Source: Rotaria socialis (Eukaryota; Rotifera; Eurotatoria; Philodinida; Philodinidae). From it: a DNA stretch of 64,000 bases. Positions 48,001-59,500 of the stretch are shown piece after piece. The notes under the pieces are model-generated. The model was not told the DNA's origin and did no database searches. It saw only the letters and a list, made by a program, of their open reading frames with translations. The DNA is taken from assembly GCA_905331475.1 (NCBI GenBank), contig CAJNYU010001115.1, forward strand, positions 1 to 64,000, in the 5' to 3' direction. Made by a program: the position numbers and the translations under genes. Every line of letters begins with the position of its first letter. Position 1 is the stretch's first letter.

Positions 48001-49865
48001 ATTGAATTCGAAGAATCAATTACATTAGTTAAGGAAAGTATTGGTAAAGCAGAAATCAAACTTGTTCGTTCCAATGGTGCCGATGGACGTGTTAGTGTAC
48101 ATTATCGAACGAAAGATATTGATGCTGTTGCAACTAAAGATTATGAACGTAAGTCTTCATTTTCGCTATTTTAACAATAACTAGAATAAATCGGAGATAG
48201 GCGTGAATTACTTGAAACGACTTCCTGTCAGGAGACATAGTCGTCTAATAATAACAAATAGATTTTTGTGAACGCCTTCTGGAAAATCGAGGCATTGAAA
48301 AATGTTTTCTGAACAAGTACATTTAATAGAGAAAATCATTTTGAATAGAATAAGATGTCCCCGAGAGCTTCACGGCCTATCTTTAGTGAACGGCAAACCT
48401 TGCGTGATCGTTTTACAAGGTTGTTTTCTGCTGTTGTGGTTTTTATGAAAACTTATATAAAGTTATACTATTTGTGTTCTTATGTAGCAAGTTTGTACTT
48501 GACTGAACTCAGGTCGATTCAAAATTGTCTTCTTCGTTCCTATCAGAAAAGACATTATTTTAGATTAAAACATTAAACAAAGCGATTAGTTCAATTTCAT
48601 ATCAATAACGTTAAAGAATAGACGAACGATGTTTCCTTTTCTATCTAGCTGCTCAAAGTGAAATTATATTTGAACACGGTGAAATATCAAAAATAATTGC
48701 TATACCAATTATGAATGATCTTGAAGCAGAAAAAGATGAAAGCTTTGCTGTTGAATTATATGATCCAACGGGCGGTGCGCAATTGGGCAAGCATATAAAA
48801 ACGGTTGTTACAATTATTAATGATGATGGTATCTTTGTTTTTTTTTAAGAAAAAAGAAAGATTTGTTTAAATAAATTGGTATCTTTTTGCATTTAGATTA
48901 TAAAACAATGGCAAATCGAATGGCATCACTTGTCCAAGTCGATATGGATAAATTAAGTGTAACAAAAACATCTTGGGGTCAACAATTTCGTGACGCAATG
49001 AATGTCAATGGAGGCGATTTAGAAACAGCTAAATTTGGACATTATATTGGTCATGCACTCGCATTTTTCTGGAAGGTAATTTTTCAGTAGAAATTAATTT
49101 AGTATTTCATCTGTTTTCAATATAGGTGCTTTTTGCTTTGGTTCCACCTACAGCTATCGCCGGTGGTTGGCTAACATTTTTTGTTTCACTTATATTCATT
49201 GCTATTCTAACAGCTATTGTTGGTGACGTAGCTGCTATATTTGGTTGTCTAGTTGGATTGAAAGATAGTATAACAGCTATATCATTTGTTGCCTTGGGAA
49301 CATCGTTACCCGATACGTTTGCATCGATGATCGCGGCAAAAAATTCTAAAACAGCTGATGATGCTATTGGCAACGTAACTGGATCAAATAGTGTCAATGT
49401 ATTTCTTGGTCTGGGACTCCCATGGCTTATTGCAGCTTCCTATTGGGAGTCAAAGGTATATACTGGGTACATTTCAATATAGACTAATTAAGGAAGTGAA
49501 CACGCACGAGTCTCTAGAGAAATATATTTCAATGAATTTCCTGATCTATTTATATTCTGATAATTTAGAATCTTCCATTTACTGTCAAAGCTGGCGATCT
49601 ATCATTTAGTGTATTAGTTTTTTCTGTTTGCTGTATACTTTCTATGAGTGTACTCATTATTCGTCGATATGCCTCCGTATTTGGTAACGCAGAGCTTGGT
49701 AAGAAAAATACTTCTTTACGGTTTAGTTTCTACTGAAGAAATATTTCTTTAGGCGGACCAGTAATACCAAAATATGTATGTTCAATATTTTTTATTTGTC
49801 TTTGGATTGGATATCTTACATTATCTGGACTTCAAGCTTATGGACATATTAAATGGCATAGTTAG
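45090..49865 (+). CDS. Na+/Ca2+ exchanger (SLC8/CALX family)
   Basis: Exons: 45090-45171, 45234-45551, 45771-45874, 45928-46065, 46124-46190, 46298-46368, 46427-46594, then either 46703-46914 (8a) or 47144-47367 (8b). They continue 47691-47926, 47990-48148, 48649-48828, 48897-49075, 49126-49455, 49569-49698, 49753-49865. All phases agree, giving 828 (8a) or 832 (8b) residues. The alpha-1 repeat contains ALGSSSPEI and GTIVGSAAYN, the alpha-2 repeat [12 protein letters not shown] and [19 protein letters not shown]. Two Calx-beta domains sit in the large cytosolic loop: CBD1 ([11 protein letters not shown]...[12 protein letters not shown]) and CBD2 ([16 protein letters not shown]...VTIINDD). The protein is a plasma-membrane antiporter moving 3 Na+ against 1 Ca2+, with Ca2+ binding to the CBDs as regulation. 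It is intact. The two alternative exons 8 are discussed in the findings. Confidence 0.95.
46703..46914 (+). other. Exchanger alternative exon 8a
   Basis: 212 bp, entering in phase 0 and leaving in phase 2. It encodes the run-in and first strands of CBD1: [20 protein letters not shown] then [12 protein letters not shown]. The Glu of TIEF sits where the Ca2+-binding Glu of CBD1 is expected. Confidence 0.85.
47144..47367 (+). other. Exchanger alternative exon 8b
   Basis: 224 bp with the same phases as 8a. It encodes [20 protein letters not shown] then [12 protein letters not shown], clearly homologous to 8a in the strand region but with an unrelated first half ([20 protein letters not shown]). 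It also keeps the Glu. Confidence 0.85.
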
Positions 49866-52800
49866 ACAATCTTATTGTGTATATATATATATATGCATAG
49901 CGACAAGATTGGACCAGTATGAGTGAAAACCTTTAGCTTAAGATTTTGTTTTATTCTATTCATTTATTCGTATACTTAAACAATATTCATTTTTTGTTCC
50001 TGGCGGTGCGTATCTGTGATCAATGGAATCCATACAACAACAAAAATGAAGAAAACAAAATCCAATTTAGGAAATTAATCTATACTATACTGTTCTTAAC
50101 TATATTTTATGTTTCCATTGTTTAAATACAATTATTACTGATGATTAAGTTTATAATAAAAATAATTCTTCGGACAAATGACGAACTTGATGCGTGGTGA
50201 GAAGAGTTAAATGTCTTTAACGTGAACTCAGGATCACAATCGTGTTTTCCAAAACTATTTCTTGTCATTTCTTATGCGTTACTATGCATATCTTTATACG
50301 TATAGTTTAACATGATCATTTTTTTGTTTGCTTGTTTTTCTATTTGTTATTGAATTAATCGACTAAAACGCTGAACCACCTCTTTCATGTTTATGTATGT
50401 ATGTATCATCGTGCCTGTGTATATTTACCTCTATATATGTTTGTTTTTGCACTTTGTTTCTTTTTATGGTGGACTAACAGCAACCAATGGAATTTCGAGA
50501 ACATTAGTTACAGTATTTTCTTTTTAAAATATGCATAAAACTATAAGAGAAAACTAGAGAGAAACAAAATTACGGGCTTGTCTACAAATCGACGTACTCT
50601 ATAATTTGTGAAGATGATGGATATGAAGTAGTTTGGAGAATGAGTATTTAGACGACTTGAGGAAACAGCTCATGCTCGTAGTTGGCATCAGTATGATCTA
50701 GAAGGCAGTAGTTTTCTAGTGAAAAAAGAATTGATCAGTTCAAAGCGTTCCCTCGCGAATAATTTTCAATACCAACTAATTTCTATAATTAGTATAGTTT
50801 GCTTTTATTGAATTTCTTACTTTTGTTTCGGTCGTACGATTGCATTCTTTGAAGAAGAACGTCATTGAATTGAGGAAATGAAATGCTAATAAGCACATAT
50901 AGTGACTAAAACTTTTTAGTAGTATTTTTTTTTCTCTTTTGGTTGAAAAGAAAATGAAGAAAACTGAAATAGTTACTGATTGAATGATGGGGATGATTGC
51001 GAATTTGTTAGTAGATTTTAGCTTTCATAGCGAATGACTCTTACGAATAAGACCAATTACGAGTGGCATGTTTACATAGAGAGTCAAATTATAATGTTCA
51101 GGCGAATACAAGCAATCAATGTTCACTAACGGTTACAGTAACTTCCGTCGTATGTGGGGGCAAAGAACGCATTAAAAAGAAATATAAATAGATAGCTCCA
51201 ATTAATCTCACTGGCAACATCAGAGAGAACTTCATGCAGACTCAGCAGCTCGGTACTGGCAGCAAGTCAAAAAGAAGAATTTTAGACATCTGTTTGTCTG
51301 TTATTATAAGAAACCGAATTATGTTGAAATTCATTATTTTTGCAAAAGATAAATCTTATAAAAGATGCATAAACGTCGTATTCTTTTTCAAGTACATTAT
51401 TTTTTTATTTCTTCCACATTGAAATATTAGAAGGTAATAATTTGAGTCGTGACTGAAATTACCTTGATCTGAAGTACACATCAAAATTCAATCTGCCAAG
51501 ACATACATGCCATTTTATTGCCGCCTTCTGATTATTTCTCGAAGGTGATGAATTTGGCAATCATTTAATCTTCAATAGTATTAGACAAAAGAATAGCATA
51601 CGATTTTACGCGTTTAATTATTGAAAATTCGCAGTCTATAACACTTACAATTTTCCAGTGATTGATTTCCATCTATTCTTCTCACATTTTTACGCGGATA
51701 TTTTTCACAGTTAATGAAAGCATGTCATATTATTTAAGCATTGAAATAAGTACTACTGAAGAAAATCTATTTAATGCAGTAGATAGCATAAGGATTGTAT
51801 GTAACGAACTATTTCCATAAAATTCAGATTATGAAGCATGAAAATATTTGACTGCCAGCAATTAAAGATGGTCCTGATATACCAATAAAAAATCTTATCA
51901 GTGAGTCTAATCAGTGTAGTAATCATAAATTTGATATCATTATCAAAAAATACTATTGAAAATGTTGTCTTCGGAATATCATTGAAGAAGAATCTTGATT
52001 TTCAAACTCAATAAGATTATTATTCATGTCAGCTATATCCGCCAGTCATGCGTTATTTCTGCAATAAATCATCAATAAGGAATAGATCAAGATCATATCT
52101 GTTTGTTCAATAAACAAAAGTGATGTAGATCATGATGAGTTGTATAGATTCGAGATCAGTAAGAGGATGTGTGAAAAGCTTTAAGAATCAGAAGAATATG
52201 CATTTTACAAAAGTGCTGAAAAATAGCCGAAATCACTCACTCGCCTTGTTGATAAGTTTGAACTGTATAGGTTAGACTTTTAATCAAGGCTAACATATCT
52301 ATTTTTTCATGGCAAAGAGAAAAGAAAAACGCTCTGTGCAACATTTTTCTTTGGGCCTTTCAAACATTATTTCAAAACATTTTCAGGTTACTCAGTGTCT
52401 TCAAATTAAAATTCATACTAGTAAATATGAAAGCAAATACGTAAAGAACAAATGATCCTGTTGACTATAGATAACATTAAATCTTCATAGTGATATACAA
52501 GGATATAAATCAATCACAATATACTTTTATCAGCTAAGCTTTTACAACGTTTTAAAATAAAAAAAATATTTATTACATAAAAATCAGTATGATTAATTGA
52601 GCTATTTTTGTAATGAATTTCATTTTTAATACACAATTGCATTACCATTGAGCACAAATGAGCCAGTGTTTATTTAAGAGACATGATGAATGAGTCGATT
52701 TGTAAACGTATACATATGTATTCTCGAGTCTTTTTTATTTATTGATCTTGTAAAAATAAATCTTCATCTTGATTTCTTTGTCATCATTGGCTTAAAAAAT

Positions 52801-53597
52801 TGAACGAGTACGCCCCTTCTTATTTTTGGTTCCCCATTTATTATTCGTGGCAGTGAAATTGTTGAATACATAAAATAAATGGATCTCGTGCCCTTATTAT
52901 ACTCAAATAAGTATCGTTGGTCTAACATTAGTTTCATTCTCACTGCGCTCTGTTCTTTTGCGTTCTCTCATTTTTTTTTTGTACATTAACGTTTTTTTTT
53001 CGTTTCCTTTGTGTGCATGTGAATGCGTGACCATTTTTCTTGATTTCTGCTCGTTACGTTCGCTCGCTAAGGCATTGGATCACATCTCCCCTATTTATTT
53101 TGTACCTTTCATCTGTTTTCTTTTCTTTCTTTTCATGTATTTTTTTTTCGTAGGTAACTAAAAAAAGGAGAAAGATGCTCTTTGTTGTAGTTATGACTGT
53201 TCCTTGTTAAGTACACAAATATCGTTTTTTTCTTCTAAACTGAAACCACAAAAGAACAACACTGCTTTTCCTCTCGACACGAATCGTTATGTTAAATATT
53301 TCTTTTTCCAATTAATAACTTAATTAGTATAGTTCAATGATATTCTCTCATAGCATAACCAGATGGGTTGCTGTCTAATCTAGCTGTGCCATTTCTGTTA
53401 TGTAACAGAATGATGATGGCGACAAGCTGTGTATATGTGATAACCTTTTTTTTTTTTTTTATAACAAAACCGTTCTTTCTTTTTTCTCTTATATATATAT
53501 ATGCGTACTATGTATGTCCACTAATGAAATGGTATATAATGATTCTTTCAGAGCAACAGTATGACATAGATGAAAAGAAAATTGTTGATTTTGATTC
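49866..53597. other. Gene-free interval between exchanger and innexin
   Basis: 3.7 kb of AT-rich DNA. No exon, dispersed repeat or RNA gene that I can support. There are T-rich runs at about 52969-53000 and 53448-53460. It probably contains the exchanger 3' untranslated region and the innexin promoter. Confidence 0.45.
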
Positions 53598-54888
53598 ATG
53601 GATTTCAACGCAGTGATCGAAAATGCCAGAAAATATGCTGGAGGTACACATCGTGATCATGGTTATGATGATTTACTCGTCGATCGGTTTCACAATCGGT
53701 ATACAGTAGCCGTACTAGTGTGTTTTTGTATTGCGCTATCATCATATCAATACATTGGTAAGAACAAAAAAATAAATATGAAGATGAAAATAAAAACTTT
53801 CTGTAGGCGATCCATTACAATGTTGGGTTCCGGCTCAATTTACTGGAAACTATGAAAGTTTCACAAATCGGCTATGTTATATACAGAATACATACCATGT
53901 ACCTAAACAGGAATCGATTCCACAAGATTCTACTTTGCGACGTGAACGAACTCTAAAATATTATCAATGGATTAATTTTGTACTTTTATTACAAGCCCTA
54001 TTTTTTAGTTTACCACGTATTATCTGGCAATCGTTTAACGATAAAACTGGTTTATCAGTTGGGCATCTTGTTGAAGCCGCCAATAAGTATGAATCAATTG
54101 ACGTTGATCAAGATCGTGAGACAGGTATGTATCATATTACAACTAGTTAGATGAAAATTGATCTTTTATTGGTACGATTAGTTGTGCAATATATCTCGAA
54201 TTGTCTACAACGATATGATGAGTATGTCAATCCATCGAAAAAGAAAAGACGATCATTTTTCCACCGTCTGAACTATCAATATCGTTTATTTTGTCAAGCG
54301 CGTACAGGCGCTTCACTCGTGTTTTTTTATTTTGTCGTTCGACTTCTTTATATAGCCAATTTAATTTGTCAAATTATATTTCTACAATATTTTCTCAGTT
54401 ATCATGACGTAAATTATCTGGGATACGGTTTGAATGTATTGGGAACGTTATTATCTGGTCTTTCGCTACCAGAAAGTAAATTATTTCCTCGTATAACATT
54501 ATGTGATTTTCATATACGCGAGCTGGGCGAACGCCATTATTATACAGTCGAATGTATACTTGTAATAAATATTTTTATTGAAAAAATGTATTTCGTTCTT
54601 TGGCTATGGTTTTGGTTATTACTTTTTATAACCATATTTGATAGTATACGTTTAATTTATGAAATAGCGATGCGCCATTCACGTAATGTTTTTATTACAA
54701 GCCATTTAGAACTACTTGTTAAAAATCGTGAATCCCGAGAAACACAATTTCGGTATTTTCTTCGATATTTTCCTATTGACAATGCATTTACTTTACGAAT
54801 TATTGGAGCTAACGCAAGTTCAATCATTGTGGCTGAAATTCTTGATGAATTATTTAATCGAAAACTTCGTGATGGTTCTGACGTATAA
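53598..54888 (+). CDS. Innexin (gap-junction protein) with one in-frame TAG
   Basis: Exon 1 is 53598-53757 and exon 2 is 53807-54888 (49-bp intron, phase 1). From MDFNAVIENARKYAGGTHRD the protein shows TM1, first loop with QCWVPAQF and a second Cys (RLCYIQ), the innexin hallmark YYQWINFVLLLQALFFSLPR at TM2, a cytoplasmic loop, TM3, second loop with CDF...VEC, and TM4. It would form plasma-membrane gap junctions or hemichannels. The only defect is a TAG at 54148-54150 in the cytoplasmic loop, directly followed by ATG, with the same frame continuing 245 codons. I could not place an intron that removes it in frame. Options are a point-mutated allele, a sequencing error, stop read-through, or two half proteins. 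Everything else is intact, including all four loop cysteines. Confidence 0.8.
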
Positions 54889-55017
54889 TTTAAACAAGAA
54901 AAAACAAATATATATGAGCTTATTTTGATTTATTAAATGAAGAACAATGTTGGGATTTGTTTGAACAAATAGATATTCTCATAAGTTCTATGGACATTAC
55001 TTATTATTTGCTTTCGT

Positions 55018-55048
<31 letters not shown>

Positions 55049-56564
55049 TCTGATAAATAAATTGTTCATGTACAAATAGAGACAGGATTTGTCTGTTAAA
55101 TACTCATGACGTAAAAATTTCATGACGAATAGTTATTTTGTAAAAAATGGATCAGAGAATTTGTTCAAGTCTGACATAGACATAATCTGTAGACAGTTTG
55201 TTGTTGCATTTGAAAAGTATATAGGTTGATCATTATTGTCCTATAATTCCAAATCATTTAAATTTTAAAGATCGCCTATTTGAGATTTATTGTCACTTTG
55301 AAAAACGTCAGACTAAAAATTCTTCCATATTCAGTTTGCAGTATGTTCAACTGCTTGTTCTAAAGATAAATATCATATGTTTCTATCTTGGTCTTTTACA
55401 AAGATTTTCTATCAAAACATTACTTATTTTGTAGTGCTATTTGTAGAATTATCAAGAGTTGACGGAATTAAAGCGGAAAGTTCAAGTCTTATTTCATTTA
55501 GATAAATCAAACCATAAGTTTATATGCAATCTTTACTATTCAATTGTTAGGTTTGCCGAGCTAACAGAAACTGATCTGCTACTGAAGTAATTATTTTCGG
55601 GCGTTTTCTCTATAGATAGAATTGATTGTACTCAACATGCAAAACAGCTCTAAAAGGATCCAATATGAGAACTTTTTTTTAGAGAAAAATGGTATTTTTA
55701 TTTCAATAGCAATGTCATGAAAGACTTCGGTCTGTATGACTAAACGAGTTTTTCAAATCGATATTCTATTTTCAAATTCATTTATAACAAAAATGTCAAA
55801 GAATCCATTCCCTTTTCTACCTTGATCACAATTTATATATTCAATAGTACTAAAAGCATTATGAATATTAAAAAGCAGTTAGATTTGTCGCATTTTTCTT
55901 TCGAACACAGCAAACCTTGACATGCGTAACAACACGCCGTTATATATGAACATCATTAACTCATGTGATTAAAGTTTTATGTTTAAATATTTCATCAAAC
56001 TAATTCACAGTATTTAATCTCAAGTGTGGTTCCCAAGGAAAAATATTAGTTTTCATCCTTCTGTAATCATCGAAGCTTGATTAAGCTTGAAACATAGTTT
56101 CCATCAATTAATTTTTCTGTTATGAGACTATTATTTAAATAATTTATGCTATTCGTCGTCAAATATAGGTCTCTACGGAACGAGAACAACATATTCATTT
56201 ATAACTAAGTATGTGAGCGCTTATTCACTCCAAGACATTATCATTAATAAATCAATAAATATTAAGACTTCATTTTTATTATATGTTGCGAAAAAAGAAA
56301 AAAGAGAATTAACATAGAACATATTGTTAATTTGTTTTTCCATATAGATGCGCATATGAATGTAACAAAAAGGAAAAAATATATAGAAAGTACACGGTCG
56401 GCGTGCGTTCGCCGAGAACTAGCGTAATACTAGACGAATGCGAGATTGATCATGAAAAGTTTGTACATAGGATAGAAATAGAAAAAGTCAGTTTCACTGC
56501 ATTGAATTGTTACTCATAGGTTGAAATAATTTTAATATATCTCTATAAAAAAGTGAATTTAAAA
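54889..56564. other. Gene-free interval between innexin and USP gene
   Basis: Convergent 3' ends face each other here. It contains a (TTC)n run at about 55016-55047. No gene or repeat family recognised. Confidence 0.45.
55016..55047 (+). repeat. (TTC)n microsatellite
   Basis: About ten TTC/CTT units downstream of the innexin gene. A similar run lies at about 58252-58276 in the large USP intron. Confidence 0.8.
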
Positions 56565-59500
56565 TCATATGTCATTGCACTCTGAATAGTCAACATACTT
56601 ATGTATATACATAACACCATATGCATCAGGAGCTAAATCTTTTAAAACGCGCTGTTGCGTACAGGAATTAACTGATGTATCATCATATGACCACCAGCTA
56701 TCGCTTTTAGCATCATATACTGTAGATGTATAATGTCCTTAAATAAAACGAAGAAGTAGATTTATATAAACAAAATTAAACTATGTGTATGTTTTTTTTT
56801 ACCAACGTCACTTGAACCACCATGATGATTAATCACAGCAAAAAGTTGATAATCAGCATGCGTTGCAATAATATTTTCTTCGTTTATTTCCTAAGATCAT
56901 CAAAATCGGGTGCATTCATAATGAAAATATTATATATTCTTAAGGAAATGATTGCTATTTTTTTCTCTTCTGTCTCTTACCGTCTTTACCGGATCAAATC
57001 TCGTTCGTTTAGGTTCGATTGTATGTAGAACTTGTTCGCGTTGTTTAAGTAGATCTTTTAAATTCGGTAAATCTTCAACATAATCTATCATCGGTGGTTG
57101 ACAAGTATTCGATGAACAAAATGGATAAACATTTATTTCAATTGGACAATCAATCGGATGATCTTCTTTAGATACTGATTGAAGTTCGCCATTGCAATTT
57201 TTTGTTATATGCCATCGTTTTAAATAAAAGATAAATATTCTATTGAAACACAAAAACAAAGAAACAACTGCAGAGATTAACTTTCACCTTTTGTTTATTT
57301 TATTACCGGGGCAATCTTTCGAGATTATATTTAATATATTTTCTTTGATTTGATTGGCAATTATCACAGAAACAACCGTCCATGGATTCCGACGCGAAAT
57401 AATTTTCAAGTAGATCAGCTAAAGAATTGTTTTTCGATGTTTTCGATTCATCATCTGTAACATGAATCAGTAGGGCTGTATGAATTTCTTTTTGAATTGT
57501 TGACATGCCACAACTATTCAAAAGGAAATAACATATCCGTAAAAATAACCTTGAGGAATATTTTGGATTGTTCAACTTGATGATTCCTTTTTTTTAGGAA
57601 TAAAAAGACTTCAGTTTATATACGAGAGAGAGAGAGAGAGGAAAAGAGAAAGTGTTTTAATAATATTGCGATGAGTTCTGGTAAATAGTTACCTTGACAA
57701 CTCTTGAGAATAGCAAAATATCTTTTAGTTTAAGTTAATCACAAAATGTTTTTTCAGGAAAGTAAAACTTCTATATATTTATCTTGCTTTTCAGGTCTTA
57801 CATACATTTCACAACAGCGTTCCGTAGCTAAACAAAATTGAAAATTATTTGTTGTTGGATCGACTATTTCATTTTTAAATGATAACAATTGTTCACTTAT
57901 TTGAATTTTAATAGCATCTATTTCGTCAGTTATCAACGAAATAACAAGATTAAGAAATTCATGTGAGTCCTAGAATAGAAAGACACAAAAATAGAACGGG
58001 AGAGAGAGAGAGAGAGAGTGAAAGAGAGAGAATTTATGTGTCGATCTATTTGATCAAAAACAACAAATGATAGAGAGTGGTTCTTTTTTCAAGAGAATCT
58101 TAATAAACAGAAAAAAAGAATATTTTATTGCAAATCTCAACAAATGATTAAATAATATTGCTCATTTTTCTCGACGCCAATAGTAGTAATGTATGAGCTT
58201 ATCTAATTGCGTGTTACTTCGGTCGTTCTTTCTTTCCGCTTTCTCGTTTTCTTTCTTCTTCTTCTTCTTCTTCTTCTCCTTTACGAGCACACTTTTTTAC
58301 CTTCAACGAGCTAAAACCGACAAGAGAATGAACATGTTCATAACCATATAAATGTAAGAAGTGTTTTATACACACGAACTATGTTAAAAGAGCAGCAACA
58401 GCAATTCAAGCAGCTTAACTCTAGTCCTTTAAACCCGAACAGCGATATTCAAATAGTTGCTAATCGTCCCGATATGTTGCCGACACCTACAACAACTTCA
58501 ACAAGAACAAAAACTAATCATAAAAAAATTCGTTTATTAAATATTGAAAGATTGACACGGATACCATCGAACGCTACTATTGAACGGTGCTGTTTTCTTT
58601 TAATTCATTTACTTTTCTATATTATTATCCTTACAATTGTTTATATACGACTTGGCCAAGTTGCTAATAAACAAGAGAAAATATTTCTTGCTTTAAATTT
58701 GAATGATAATTCAACTCATCACGACATATTTCAACATCGTTTGCTTAATTGTAATCAGTAAGTTTTACTATCTATACAAGCCTACCATTTTAATATATTG
58801 ATTTTTTTTTAATACAAAGAAAAAGAGTGGAATAGAAAATCACGAGTTCGTTCATACAAATAAGGATTAAAAGAATAAAAAGCTTTTGTATGTTTCTCTA
58901 TTCAATAATTTGAATGAGACAAACATATTTTTTCCATTATTGCCAGTCCGATGTATACAAACGGATATATGAAATCAAATTTCCTCGATTTCTTGTCTCA
59001 TCTATGTTTAGTATAATACTCTTTTTCTTTCTTGCCTTTGCAAAGTGTATCTCATCCTGAAAATAATGCTGTTTGTTCCTGTGAAATTCTTTCATATCCA
59101 AGACGAAATCGAACAACAAATTGTTTACAAATCAATATTGGTTTAACAGATACGTTAGAAAATATTTTTTGTCAAAATGATGAACAAGCACAATGGTTAG
59201 TTATTCAAAATCGTCAAACAAATTCTGTTGATTTTAATCGAACATGGATTGAATATCGGCGAGGTTTCGGGAATGTTCTTAGTCAAACTGATTTTTGGAT
59301 TGGCAATGAAAATCTACATTGGCTAACAAATAGTTATTCATGTCGTCTTAAAATTGAATTAACCGACTGGTATAATGAAACTCGACGAGCTACCTATGAA
59401 ATATTTAATATTGCCAATCAAAAAGATGGTTATCGAATACAAATCAGTGGATATCATGGTGATATGGAAGGAACAAAAAAACTTGATAGTAAGCAAAAGT

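Noticed and set aside
48355-48576. 73-codon frame inside the exchanger gene as an extra exon
   Set aside because: It lies in the intron between the two halves of CBD2; the flanking exons join perfectly in phase without it.
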